A stretch of DNA of 7,367 nt from a bacterium (GCA_022865845.1 JALHUC010000438.1:1-7367); one strand, 5' to 3'; numbered from the stretch's first letter, positions 1 to 5,133 are shown. Notes: a model not told the origin generated them from the letters alone. Numbers and translations are program-made.

Positions 1-11
1 GGGGGGACGAG

Positions 12-220
12 CGGTTGCCACAAAAGCGATAAAGGCGGTCTCTCGCAGAGACGCAGGGGTCGCAGGGAAATGCATAATGCTTTTTAGGTTTAACCCTGAT
101 CTGTTTAGATCTTAACTGCGTTCCCTGCGCCTCTAGTGAGGCACGCCTTGGGTGTGGCGAATGAGCGCGAGGCTGCTTTTTCAAATTCTTAGATCTAACT
201 TTTCACCTTTCACTTTTCAC
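12..220. repeat. Composite intergenic repeat element, copy 1
   Basis: Seen in order: a lead segment GCGGTTGCC; an array of CGCAGAGA/CGCAGGGGT-type units of 8-9 bp at 44-69; a spacer holding the small hairpin GATCT-GTTT-AGATC (98-111); a complementary 9-bp array of TCCCTGCGC-type units at 113-139; a GCGCGAGGCTGCTTTTT motif near 165-181; and three TTTTCAC/CTTTCAC heptamers at 200-220. CGCAGGGAA (61-69) pairs perfectly with TTCCCTGCG (121-129), so the middle can fold into a long hairpin. The 18-mer at 96-113 recurs exactly at 6605-6622. The heptamer end overlaps the stop codon of the minus-strand QueG-like gene. Confidence 0.75.
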
Positions 221-1069
221 TGCACTTTCCGGAATTTGACTTTCACACGGCACATCGGTCTGGCAAAGTCCGCACCCCACCTCCTTAACTTCAAACTTTA
301 TGGAGAGATCCTTAAAAGCGGGACCGTAAGTGTATTTGTTACATAGATCCTTGTCGTGGCCCTTCAGGGATATTGCGCCAACAGGACAACGTGACATGCA
401 GACCCCGCACGTTTTACCCCGGCAGGTCAGACAGTTCTCCCGGTAGTCCCAGTGCGGTTGTTCGGAGGGCTCCATCACGACGTTTGTCACGACGCTTCCG
501 ACCCGGTGTGCGATCCCTTTGGGGGTGATGAACCCGTCGTTGATGCTGAATGTGCCCAACCCGGCAGCGTAGGCGGCATGTCGTTCCGACCAGGTTGATG
601 CGATCCCGATATCCGGATCCTTGACCCTGGACCACTCCTCCATAAGCATGGGCGCTGCGGCATACTCTCCCAGCTCAACAATATAATCCACTACCGCTTT
701 GCGCAGCACATCGTTAAACAGTTCGGCGAAATGTCTCGTGCGGGCCCATTTCCTGGAAGGGTATTGGTTCTCTTTTCGGTTGCTCAACCTCGTCTCCTCT
801 GTAATGGGCAGCACCCAGCAGATCACCGTTTGAGCCAAGGGACCACTGGGACCGTAAGCCCTGGCAAGGACCTCCGAAGGAGACCAGTGAAAGGGGCCGA
901 TGATACTCTTGTACCTCTCAAACAGGTCGTCATCCGCCGAAGCGAACCCCACTAACGGTGCGTCAAAATAGGGAGTGGCGTCCTCACTGCGGTTGGCCGG
1001 GTCATTTTCAACACAATACTTGATCTTTCGGATCAAAGCCTGCCTGAGATCCATATCTTCAGTGGTCAT
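203..1069 (-). CDS. QueG-like 4Fe-4S ferredoxin-type protein
   Basis: A 288-residue protein (from the start used here) resembling the core of epoxyqueuosine reductase (QueG, COG1600), an enzyme of tRNA queuosine synthesis that uses cobalamin and two [4Fe-4S] clusters. The mid-protein stretch with AAYAAGLG followed by ITPKG and RVGSVVTN (about residues 165-198) matches the QueG segment that precedes its clusters. Near the C-terminus are CLTC, then CGVCMSRCP, a lone Cys, and CGLCQTDVPC, enough for two clusters. The last group has C-x2-C-x5-C where QueG has C-x2-C-x3-C. I do not recognise QueG's YxxGxDYH catalytic segment; RTRHF occupies about that place. The C-terminal HEAT part is absent. It may therefore be a QueG paralogue with another redox role rather than true QueG. 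The ATG at 1069 is chosen because GGGAGA lies 4 bases upstream; an ATG at 1087 has no ribosome-binding site and sits next to repeat DNA. The last codons fall in a TTTTCAC heptamer array. Confidence 0.8.
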   Translation of the reverse strand: MTTEDMDLRQALIRKIKYCVENDPANRSEDATPYFDAPLVGFASADDDLFERYKSIIGPFHWSPSEVLARAYGPSGPLAQTVICWVLPITEETRLSNRKENQYPSRKWARTRHFAELFNDVLRKAVVDYIVELGEYAAAPMLMEEWSRVKDPDIGIASTWSERHAAYAAGLGTFSINDGFITPKGIAHRVGSVVTNVVMEPSEQPHWDYRENCLTCRGKTCGVCMSRCPVGAISLKGHDKDLCNKYTYGPAFKDLSIKFEVKEVGCGLCQTDVPCESQIPESAVKSER

Positions 1070-1073
1070 GTCG

Positions 1074-1079
1074 TCTCCC
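1074..1079 (-). promoter_or_regulatory. Ribosome-binding site deciding the QueG-like start
   Basis: Reads GGGAGA on the minus strand, 4 bases before the ATG at 1069. The upstream in-frame ATG at 1087 has no such site. Confidence 0.65.
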
Positions 1080-1096
1080 GTTGACATCGGTTATTC

Positions 1097-1175
1097 AGTG
1101 ATCGGTAATCGGTGATCGGCCCAAGCGATTGAAAATCCCGATTGAGAATTGAGGATTCCGCATCGAGAATTAAAA
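1097..1175. repeat. Two adjoining heptamer micro-arrays
   Basis: At 1097-1117 are three 7-bp units of the form RGTRATC (the reverse complement of GATYACY), with a decayed unit before them. At 1141-1175 are five in-phase 7-bp units of the ATTGAGA/ATTGAGG type, and looser units start at 1128. The first word recurs in opposite orientation at 4159-4186 and 6727-6754; the second recurs at 4929-4956 and 5080-5107. The block separates the QueG-like gene from the dehydrogenase fragment and has replaced the fragment's 3' end. Confidence 0.75.
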
Positions 1176-1510
1176 CCTGGGACGGCCCGGTTATCGTGTA
1201 GTTGAAATAGACTTGCCCGCTCCCGGAAAATGATGGGTGAAACGCCATTCCCAGAAGCCCGCCCTCCCCTGTATCGTCAACCGTGGTGCCGAAATCCGCC
1301 GCTACGCTCACTGAAGCGACCGCATCGTCGTTATTAAACATCAGCACCTTCCCTCCCTTTTCGATCAAGAACCAACGTGTGTCGTCGCCGGGAGGCTATT
1401 GCATGGATTGCACCCTCCATCCATGTGTCGCTGTTTTATTATCGCAACAAATCATGTTTTCTTACAACGCTGCCGTTTCAAGGGTGTCCGAACAATGTTG
1501 TGGCAGCCTG

Positions 1511-1551
1511 AAAAAACCGCCGCAGTTCCTGTTCAATGGTGACTGCGGCGG
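1511..1551 (-). terminator. Rho-independent terminator of the 101-residue gene
   Basis: A perfect 10-bp stem, CCGCCGCAGT (1517-1526) against ACTGCGGCGG (1542-1551), with a 15-base loop. On the minus strand it is followed directly by six U (A run at 1511-1516). It lies 32 bases past the stop of the gene at 1584-1889. It is the only canonical intrinsic terminator seen in the window. The stretch between it and the dehydrogenase fragment shows nothing recognisable. Confidence 0.85.
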
Positions 1552-1583
1552 ATGCCTATATTAAGAAGAGCCAAACTGCTTAT

Positions 1584-1889
1584 TCAACAGATGTTGCCCT
1601 CGAGATCATGGTCCTCCAACAGGGGCCTCGACCGCTCTTTTAGCTTGCCTTCCACCCACCCGTCGGCCTCGAATTCGAGCTCCTGACGAATACCCTCCTC
1701 TGCAAGGGCTGATGCCTCCCTGATGTGCTTATTGGCTCCACACTCGCCGCACATATCGGCCGACACATCAACCTGATAATCAATGGCATCCCTTGCGTAG
1801 GCCATCCTTTTTTCCAGTTCCTCTTCAACCCACTGGGCTGCTTCTTTTTCCAACTTCTCTCGGACTTTCTCTTCAATGTTGATCATCAT
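1584..1889 (-). CDS. Small charged helical protein with a duplicated motif and CxxC
   Basis: A 101-residue, very acidic and lysine-rich protein that I do not recognise as a named family. Residues 10-28 and 68-86 are an internal repeat, with 10 of 19 positions identical on the pattern RxxLExEAxxWVExxLxxR. Each copy should form an amphipathic helix. Between them lies CGECGANKH, with C47 and C50 as a CxxC pair; the only other Cys is the last residue, C101. There is no signal peptide or membrane segment, so a soluble cytoplasmic protein is expected. A helical hairpin that binds a metal or switches redox state through CxxC is an inference only; a single CxxC could bind zinc fully only in a dimer or with His55. 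The start is the ATG at 1889, with AGGGAGT 4 bases upstream; a TTG at 1931 would add 14 residues without a site. It appears monocistronic, between an AT-rich leader and its own terminator. Confidence 0.75.
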   Translation of the reverse strand: MMINIEEKVREKLEKEAAQWVEEELEKRMAYARDAIDYQVDVSADMCGECGANKHIREASALAEEGIRQELEFEADGWVEGKLKERSRPLLEDHDLEGNIC

Positions 1890-1893
1890 ATTC

Positions 1894-1900
1894 ACTCCCT
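1894..1900 (-). promoter_or_regulatory. Ribosome-binding site deciding the 101-residue gene start
   Basis: AGGGAGT on the minus strand, 4 bases before the first of two adjacent ATG codons. It argues against the longer frame that begins at a TTG. Confidence 0.65.
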
Positions 1901-1937
1901 TCACTTGTTGCTCAATCGAATCATATATCAACTACCC

Positions 1938-1947
1938 TTAACGTTAA
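1938..1947. promoter_or_regulatory. Palindrome TTAACGTTAA upstream of the 101-residue gene
   Basis: A perfect 10-bp palindrome about 50 bp upstream of the ATG, in the AT-rich region where the promoter should lie. Its 8-bp core TAACGTTA is also the core of the palindrome at 3292-3303. A TATATT hexamer lies beside it on the minus strand, but no good -35 was found. An operator role is an inference. Confidence 0.35.
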
Positions 1948-1972
1948 TATAACCATGCAGGAAGCGAAGCAA

Positions 1973-2197
1973 GGGGAAAAGCATGGTTCCATTGAAAGCG
2001 ATAAGAGCGGTCTCACGCTCGCTCGTTTTACTCGCTAAAGACGCAAAGCTCGCTAAGAAAGGCAGAAGGCTCTAAGGTATTGGTATATTCACCTTTTTTG
2101 ATTTTCTTGGTGTCTTAGCGTCTTGAGCGATCACGCTGATGGCGTGATCGCGGGCGTGAGGCTGCCTTTTCTGGAATTTGGAATCTGAAATCTGGAA
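1973..2197. repeat. Composite intergenic repeat element, copy 2
   Basis: Seen in order: GGGGAAAA and GGTTCC lead words (1973-1989); GCGGTCTC near 2007; three 9-bp units of the CGCTAAAGA type (2033-2059); three 8-bp units of the CTTGGTGT/CTTAGCGT type (2106-2129); a strong hairpin (2128-2150); GCGGGCGTGAGGCTGCCTTTT; and four TCTGGAA-type heptamers (2170-2197). The array stops exactly where the TAA of rarD (2198-2200) begins. The architecture matches copies 1, 3 and 4 although the individual words differ. It fills almost all of the spacer between the 101-residue gene and rarD. Confidence 0.75.
2128..2150. repeat. Perfect hairpin within repeat copy 2
   Basis: Arms CGATCACGC and GCGTGATCG, 9 bp each, with a 5-base loop. 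No T or A run follows on either strand, so it is not a standard intrinsic terminator. ATCACGCTGA (2130-2139) recurs in the hairpin of copy 3 at 4073-4082. Confidence 0.75.
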
Positions 2198-3130
2198 TTA
2201 TTTTATAGCCGCCTGCGTCACAAGTCGTGATATCCCCAGGGACTCCGAAGAGTAAAGGAGCAGTCCCGCCCAGATAAAACCGAAGCTCACGAGATGGCCG
2301 GTGGTGAACGGTTCGCCAAAGGCGAAGACCGCCCACGCGAAGTGCGCCGTTGGGACGATGTACTGCATGATCCCCATGGTGGAGAGGCGAAGGCGGTTCA
2401 GCGCACCTCCGAAGAGAATAAGAGGTGTGACCGTAATGACACCAGCCAGAAGGAGAAGGATATCGATGTTTTTCCCAAGGGCCAGGAAGGAGAGTCGATC
2501 AGCTGAAAAAAGCCAGATGATGTATCCCAGGGCCACGGGGGAGAGAAGTGTTGTCTCTATGGCAAGCCCCGTCACAGCAGGCACACGGGCAGCTTTCCTG
2601 ATCAAACCGTACAGACCGAAGGTAAAAGCGAGGGTTATGGATATGAGGGGAATGCGGCCTATCATCACTGTCTGGACACCTACACCTGCTGCAGCCAGGG
2701 CGATGGCGACCTTCTGTCTGCTTGTCAGCTTTTCACCGAGGAATACTGCTGCAAGGAAAATACTGACCAGCGGATTGAGGTAGTATCCAAGGCTGCTTTC
2801 CAGGACCTTACCTGCCGCAACAGCGTAAATAAACACAAACCAGTTGGTGGAAACGAGAAGTGTGGTAATGGTTAGTGTGGCGAGGGTCCGCCTGTTAAGC
2901 ATCATGGACTTTAACTGCGCCCCAGCCCTGGTCAAAGCGACAAACACGAGAAGGAAGGCTGCCGACCAGAGGATGCGGTGCGCCAGGACCTCAGCGGCCG
3001 GTACTCGAGCCAGCGCCTTGAAGTAAAGGGGGAAAAAACCCCAGATGGTATATGCGGCAAGCCCCATCCAGAAGCCGGCTCTCCCTTGGATGATCTTTAT
3101 GTTATGGTCGAAGTTGTCAGTATTTTTCAA
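2198..3130 (-). CDS. rarD: RarD/EamA-family transporter
   Basis: An integral membrane protein of the drug/metabolite transporter superfamily with about ten predicted helices and two EamA-like halves. The segment with AAYTIWGFFPLYFKAL, then EVLAHRILWS, and the later NWFVFIYAV and SSLGYYLNPL are typical of RarD, the protein named for chloramphenicol sensitivity in E. coli; its real substrate is not established. Length (310 residues from this start) fits the family at about 300. The start is uncertain. A TTG at 3130 has AGGAG 11 bases upstream and gives an N-terminal tail close to normal length. A TTG at 3151 lacks a site, and the first ATG, at 3067, would shorten helix 1. The gene is divergent from the M41-type peptidase, with a 210-bp shared upstream region. 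Its TAA directly abuts four TCTGGAA-type heptamers. Confidence 0.9.
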   Translation of the reverse strand: MKNTDNFDHNIKIIQGRAGFWMGLAAYTIWGFFPLYFKALARVPAAEVLAHRILWSAAFLLVFVALTRAGAQLKSMMLNRRTLATLTITTLLVSTNWFVFIYAVAAGKVLESSLGYYLNPLVSIFLAAVFLGEKLTSRQKVAIALAAAGVGVQTVMIGRIPLISITLAFTFGLYGLIRKAARVPAVTGLAIETTLLSPVALGYIIWLFSADRLSFLALGKNIDILLLLAGVITVTPLILFGGALNRLRLSTMGIMQYIVPTAHFAWAVFAFGEPFTTGHLVSFGFIWAGLLLYSSESLGISRLVTQAAIK

Positions 3131-3141
3131 CGTATTATTAT

Positions 3142-3146
3142 CTCCT
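3142..3146 (-). promoter_or_regulatory. Ribosome-binding site suggesting the rarD TTG start
   Basis: AGGAG on the minus strand, 11 bases before the TTG at 3130. The spacing is long, so the start call is tentative. Confidence 0.4.
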
Positions 3147-3213
3147 GCCAAATGCTGCTGCCGGTTACACTAACTTTCTCTATACCGTCACGACAACTGC
3201 ATATCGATCAGTA

Positions 3214-3226
3214 CGGGTGCAACCCG
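3214..3226. repeat. Small inverted repeat in the divergent intergenic region
   Basis: CGGGT-GCA-ACCCG, a 5-bp stem with a 3-base loop, roughly midway between rarD and the peptidase gene. Its function is unknown and it could be chance. Confidence 0.3.
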
Positions 3227-3258
3227 ACGTGATGGAGAGAATGCATCAGGTACACTGC

Positions 3259-3288
3259 TTCACTTTCGTGCCCGATACAATCTATAAT
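3259..3288 (+). promoter_or_regulatory. Sigma70-type promoter of the M41-like peptidase gene
   Basis: A consensus -10 TATAAT (3283-3288) lies 18 bp after TTCACT (3259-3264), a 4-of-6 match to the -35. Transcription would start near 3295, inside the palindrome at 3292-3303, leaving a leader of about 45 bases. Confidence 0.55.
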
Positions 3289-3291
3289 TTG

Positions 3292-3303
3292 CATAACGTT
3301 ATG
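3292..3303. promoter_or_regulatory. Candidate operator palindrome CATAACGTTATG
   Basis: A perfect 12-bp palindrome that begins 4 bp after the -10 and covers the predicted transcription start. A repressor bound here would block initiation. It shares the TAACGTTA core with the palindrome upstream of the 101-residue gene. No regulator gene lies in the window. Confidence 0.45.
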
Positions 3304-3340
3304 TGTAAAAGATATCCGATGGTATTTTAGGGGAAATTTA

Positions 3341-3931
3341 TTGACCGGCCAGAAGAAATATGACCGCCGCACCTTGTCCGCCTACCACGAGGCGGGGCAT
3401 GCTGTTGTGGCTTATGACCAGGGGGTCCGGGTCCACGGTATCAGCATCGTGCCAGACGAGGGCCGCATGGGACACATCGCCATCGACACCCTTCTTTTAA
3501 ACAGCCTGGCACCGACCTTTCAGTTTAACAAGGGGGCCAGAAACCGCTTCACTATGGAGCGTCACGTCATGGTCTTGCAGGGCGGTCATGCAGCGATCCG
3601 ACGTCTTGACCCTGCCAAAAAAGTGTTGGCTGAAACAGTAAACGGGGAAGGGTCGGACCAGAACATAGCTATTACCCTGGTAAAGGCCTTCGCCGCGGGA
3701 GATCTTGAAGCTGAAAAATATTATGAGTGGCTCGACGCTCGAACGGAAGGGATACTGGCCAACCCCATGAGGTGGTTCCAGGTGAAGGTGCTGGCCGAAG
3801 CGCTCCTTGAGGATGAACAGCTGGGCGCGAGGAAAGTCAGGGCGGTCATCGGGGAGGCGGGGGAAGTGTGGGTCAGGGCGGAGGGCGGAGGGCGAAGGGC
3901 GGAGGATCTGGGAGAAGACCTTCCGAGCTAG
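3341..3931 (+). CDS. Stand-alone M41 (FtsH-type) zinc metallopeptidase domain
   Basis: A 196-residue protein with HEAGH at residues 16-20, the HExxH zinc-binding helix typical of the FtsH protease family (M41). Further on, VLQGGHAAIRRL (78-89) matches the FtsH segment usually read as LaGraAEel, and GSDQNIA (104-110) supplies D106 as the likely third zinc ligand. The AAA ATPase domain and membrane helices of FtsH are absent, so this would be an ATP-independent soluble relative; its substrate is unknown. The start is a TTG at 3341, supported by AGGGG 7 bases upstream; no earlier ATG fits. The C-terminus from about residue 179 is translated from four GGGCGGA heptamers and looks unrelated to the fold. 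It is preceded by a good promoter with an overlapping palindrome. The gene faces the thiamine-binding gene across repeat copy 3. Confidence 0.82.
   Translation: MTGQKKYDRRTLSAYHEAGHAVVAYDQGVRVHGISIVPDEGRMGHIAIDTLLLNSLAPTFQFNKGARNRFTMERHVMVLQGGHAAIRRLDPAKKVLAETVNGEGSDQNIAITLVKAFAAGDLEAEKYYEWLDARTEGILANPMRWFQVKVLAEALLEDEQLGARKVRAVIGEAGEVWVRAEGGGRRAEDLGEDLPS
3876..3903 (+). repeat. GGGCGGA heptamer array inside the peptidase C-terminus
   Basis: Four direct 7-bp units, GGGCGGA with one GGGCGAA. Because 7 is not a multiple of 3, gain or loss of a unit changes the reading frame and the C-terminal tail of the peptidase. Confidence 0.85.
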
Positions 3932-4186
3932 CGTCTTGGCGGCTTTGCGCGAGGCTGCCTTGAATGCTTCTACAAAAATCGAGTTCCCCCCAGACTTCAG
4001 GTTTCCTCTGCGTCCTTCGCGTCCTCTGCGTTAAGGCTTTTGCCGCTTTAGCGTAAACCGAGATCGCTTCGTATCACGCTGACAGCGTGACTCGCGATGA
4101 CAAGAAAATTGGTATACGCCTTTTCCTGGATCTTGGATTGATATTCTTGAATTACCCCGATCACCGATTACTGATTACCGATCACG
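3932..4186. repeat. Composite intergenic repeat element, copy 3
   Basis: Seen in order: three 8-bp units of the CGTCTTGG type followed by GCGCGAGGCTGCC (3932-3959); three 9-bp CCTCTGCGT/CCTTCGCGT units (4005-4031); a hairpin TCACGCT-GAC-AGCGTGA (4074-4090); then nine consecutive 7-bp steps from 4124 to 4186, made of TCTTGGA-type and GATYACY-type words. The last heptamer contains the TGA of the thiamine-binding gene (4182-4184). The element fills the space between the two convergent genes; nothing else is seen there. Confidence 0.7.
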
Positions 4187-4442
4187 GCTCTTCCCCCGGC
4201 CATGGCGTAGCATTGCTGATCGTGACCACCAGGGTGGTCTTTCCCACAGATGACGCTTTACGGAAAGCATCGAGCAGGGCCTTGAAAACCTTTTCATCCT
4301 CACCCCACAGCATCGTGCCCATGAGCCCGACTTCGTGCTCGACGCCGTTTTCGGCAAGGGCATCAAGGGCCGCCCCTATGCCCGGCGAAACCTCTGTCTG
4401 TCTGAGGGGATAAACACTCATATGGGCGGAAATTTTATTCAT
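4182..4442 (-). CDS. MTH1187/YkoF-type thiamine-binding protein
   Basis: An 86-residue protein of the family once called DUF77 (MTH1187/YkoF-like, small ferredoxin-like folds that bind thiamine or related pyrimidines). Diagnostic stretches are SVYPLR near residues 9-14 and the segment ending EVGLMGTMLWGE (37-48), where the family usually reads evGpmsTxxxGe; a helix and the final strand TLVVTISNA follow. Length is normal for the single-domain form. It is probably cytoplasmic, acting as a carrier or sensor of thiamine or its precursors. GAGGAG lies 5 bases before the ATG at 4442; the longer frame to 4499 would only translate an octamer array. It follows the membrane-protein gene by 60 bp on the same strand and is probably cotranscribed. 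Its TGA lies inside a GATYACY heptamer. Confidence 0.85.
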   Translation of the reverse strand: MNKISAHMSVYPLRQTEVSPGIGAALDALAENGVEHEVGLMGTMLWGEDEKVFKALLDAFRKASSVGKTTLVVTISNATPWPGEEP

Positions 4443-4447
4443 GGATA

Positions 4448-4453
4448 CTCCTC
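4448..4453 (-). promoter_or_regulatory. Ribosome-binding site deciding the thiamine-binding protein start
   Basis: GAGGAG on the minus strand, 5 bases before the ATG at 4442. It rules against a start upstream in the octamer array. Confidence 0.7.
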
Positions 4454-4460
4454 GCGTATT

Positions 4461-4500
4461 TGTGCACGTGTGCACCGGTGCACTGGTGCACTGGTGCACT
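4461..4500. repeat. Octamer tandem array GGTGCACT
   Basis: Five in-phase 8-bp units with consensus GGTGCACT (the first two vary), each carrying the palindrome GTGCAC. The array fills nearly the whole gap between the stop of the membrane-protein gene (4503) and the ribosome-binding site of the next gene. In mRNA it could form alternative small hairpins. The unit number may vary by slippage. Confidence 0.9.
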
Positions 4501-4502
4501 TT

Positions 4503-4913
4503 CTATTCTTCCCCGATCAATCCCAGCCAGTAGGCTGCGGCGATCCCCCACACTGCGTTGAGGACGACCACCAGCACCGGCGTCATGGCTCCCAGTTCAA
4601 GGCCCAGGTACCCTTTGTAGGCTTTGAAAGGAAAAACCAGGAAAAGCTGCATCGCAGTCGGCCCGAGGCTGAGGAGCACCCCCCTTTTTATTGGAGAATG
4701 CTTGAAGATCGGGATCAGGAAAAGAAGACCCCATACCCCCCCCCAAACGATCCTGGGATACAGCCACATGGGGACCAGTTTGGGGGCCAGTTTCACACCC
4801 ATCATAGCTGTAATGCCGTACATGCCCAGAGCCCACAGGGCGATGCTGTTGACGAGCCCGCCCAAAGCTCCAGCCGAAAATATCAGGCTTATCCTTCGCA
4901 GAAAAACTTCCAT
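4503..4913 (-). CDS. Four-helix integral membrane protein, unknown function
   Basis: A 136-residue hydrophobic protein that I cannot assign to a named family. Hydrophobic segments at about 10-34, 55-70, 78-96 and 108-133 suggest four membrane helices, with basic residues at 6-7 before helix 1 and a short tail ending in GEE. Notable are a glycine-rich first helix (AGALGGLVNS), the loop KLAPKLVPMWLYPRIVWGG (41-59) and the glycine- and tryptophan-rich fourth helix. The ATG at 4913 has AAGGAG 6 bases upstream and is secure. It is the first gene of a probable operon with the thiamine-binding protein, 60 bp downstream, and has its own good promoter. A role in uptake of thiamine or a precursor would fit the partner but is only inference from adjacency. 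Confidence 0.8.
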   Translation of the reverse strand: MEVFLRRISLIFSAGALGGLVNSIALWALGMYGITAMMGVKLAPKLVPMWLYPRIVWGGVWGLLFLIPIFKHSPIKRGVLLSLGPTAMQLFLVFPFKAYKGYLGLELGAMTPVLVVVLNAVWGIAAAYWLGLIGEE

Positions 4914-4928
4914 TGCTTTCTCCTTTTT

Positions 4929-4956
4929 GAATTGAGGATTGCGAATTCAGGATTTT
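4929..4956. repeat. GAATTGA/GGATTCA-type heptamer array in the operon leader
   Basis: Four in-phase 7-bp units between the predicted transcription start (about 4967) and the ribosome-binding site of the membrane-protein gene, so it is transcribed as part of the leader. The same word family occurs at 5080-5107 and, reworded, at 1141-1175. Confidence 0.75.
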
Positions 4957-4973
4957 GGCAGTGATAACGGTTC

Positions 4974-5003
4974 ATTATCTAATCCTGCAATCGCGTTTTT
5001 CAA
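4974..5003 (-). promoter_or_regulatory. Sigma70-type promoter of the membrane protein/thiamine-binding operon
   Basis: On the minus strand, TTGAAA (4998-5003) is followed after 18 bp by GATAAT (4974-4979), each 5 of 6 to consensus. The inverted repeat GATAA-N7-TTATC (4963-4979) overlaps the -10 and the start region and could be a regulator site. Confidence 0.55.
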
Positions 5004-5079
5004 TTTTCGAGGTCGAGTTTGAGCGTAATTGATTTTACGGGTGAGAAACGGGGTTTGTAAAGGAGAGGAAACCAATTGC

Positions 5080-5107
5080 GAATTGAGGATTCAGGATTCA
5101 GGACTTA
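5080..5107. repeat. GGATTCA heptamer array
   Basis: Four 7-bp units (GAATTGA, two GGATTCA and a variant). Its first 12 bases are nearly complementary to part of the array at 5134-5161, so the two could pair downstream of the MFS gene. Confidence 0.8.
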
Positions 5108-5133
5108 GCACCAGGATGAAAACAACGATCTTA

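Larger units (their letters stand above)
1066..1395 (-). pseudogene. Fragment of a glucose/sorbosone dehydrogenase-type (PQQ-family) gene
   Basis: The frame reads PPGDDTRWF, then IEKGGKVLMF, then GEGGLLGMAFHP and GQVYFNYT, which is the recognisable N-terminal portion of the glucose/sorbosone dehydrogenase beta-propeller family (normally several hundred residues, secreted or periplasmic). Only about 70 residues survive. An in-frame TAG at 1396-1398 cuts the frame just before PPGDD, where homologues normally read through, and weak similarity may continue beyond it to about 1434. On the 3' side the match ends near 1177, where the heptamer arrays begin; the rest of the open frame to 1066 only translates repeats. 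The longest open frame would need a TTG at 1368 inside the conserved segment. Its TGA (1066-1068) overlaps the QueG-like ATG as ATGA, probably by chance. I infer a gene remnant with no function. Confidence 0.7.

Noticed and set aside
1070..1087. Longer QueG-like start at the ATG at 1087
   Set aside because: No ribosome-binding site upstream, whereas GGGAGA precedes the ATG at 1069; the longer leader also borders a GATYACY-type array.
1396..1398. TAG read as pyrrolysine or another recoded codon in the dehydrogenase fragment
   Set aside because: The rest of the gene is also missing and no recoding context is visible, so decay is simpler.
2128..2150. Intrinsic terminator for rarD or the 101-residue gene
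   Set aside because: A strong stem but no U run on either strand, and it lies upstream of the 101-residue gene and only within repeat copy 2.
2301..2783. Plus-strand open frame of 160 codons opposite rarD
   Set aside because: It is antisense to a clear RarD protein and its arginine-rich product resembles nothing known.
4443..4499. N-terminal extension of the thiamine-binding protein rich in Cys, Thr and His
   Set aside because: It is translation of the octamer array; a good ribosome-binding site supports the ATG at 4442.
4461..4500. CRISPR array
   Set aside because: The units are 8 bp and contiguous, with no spacers; no cas genes are nearby.
4335..4964. Plus-strand open frame of 209 codons
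   Set aside because: It runs antisense across two well-supported genes and the octamer array; low-complexity translation with no family signal.
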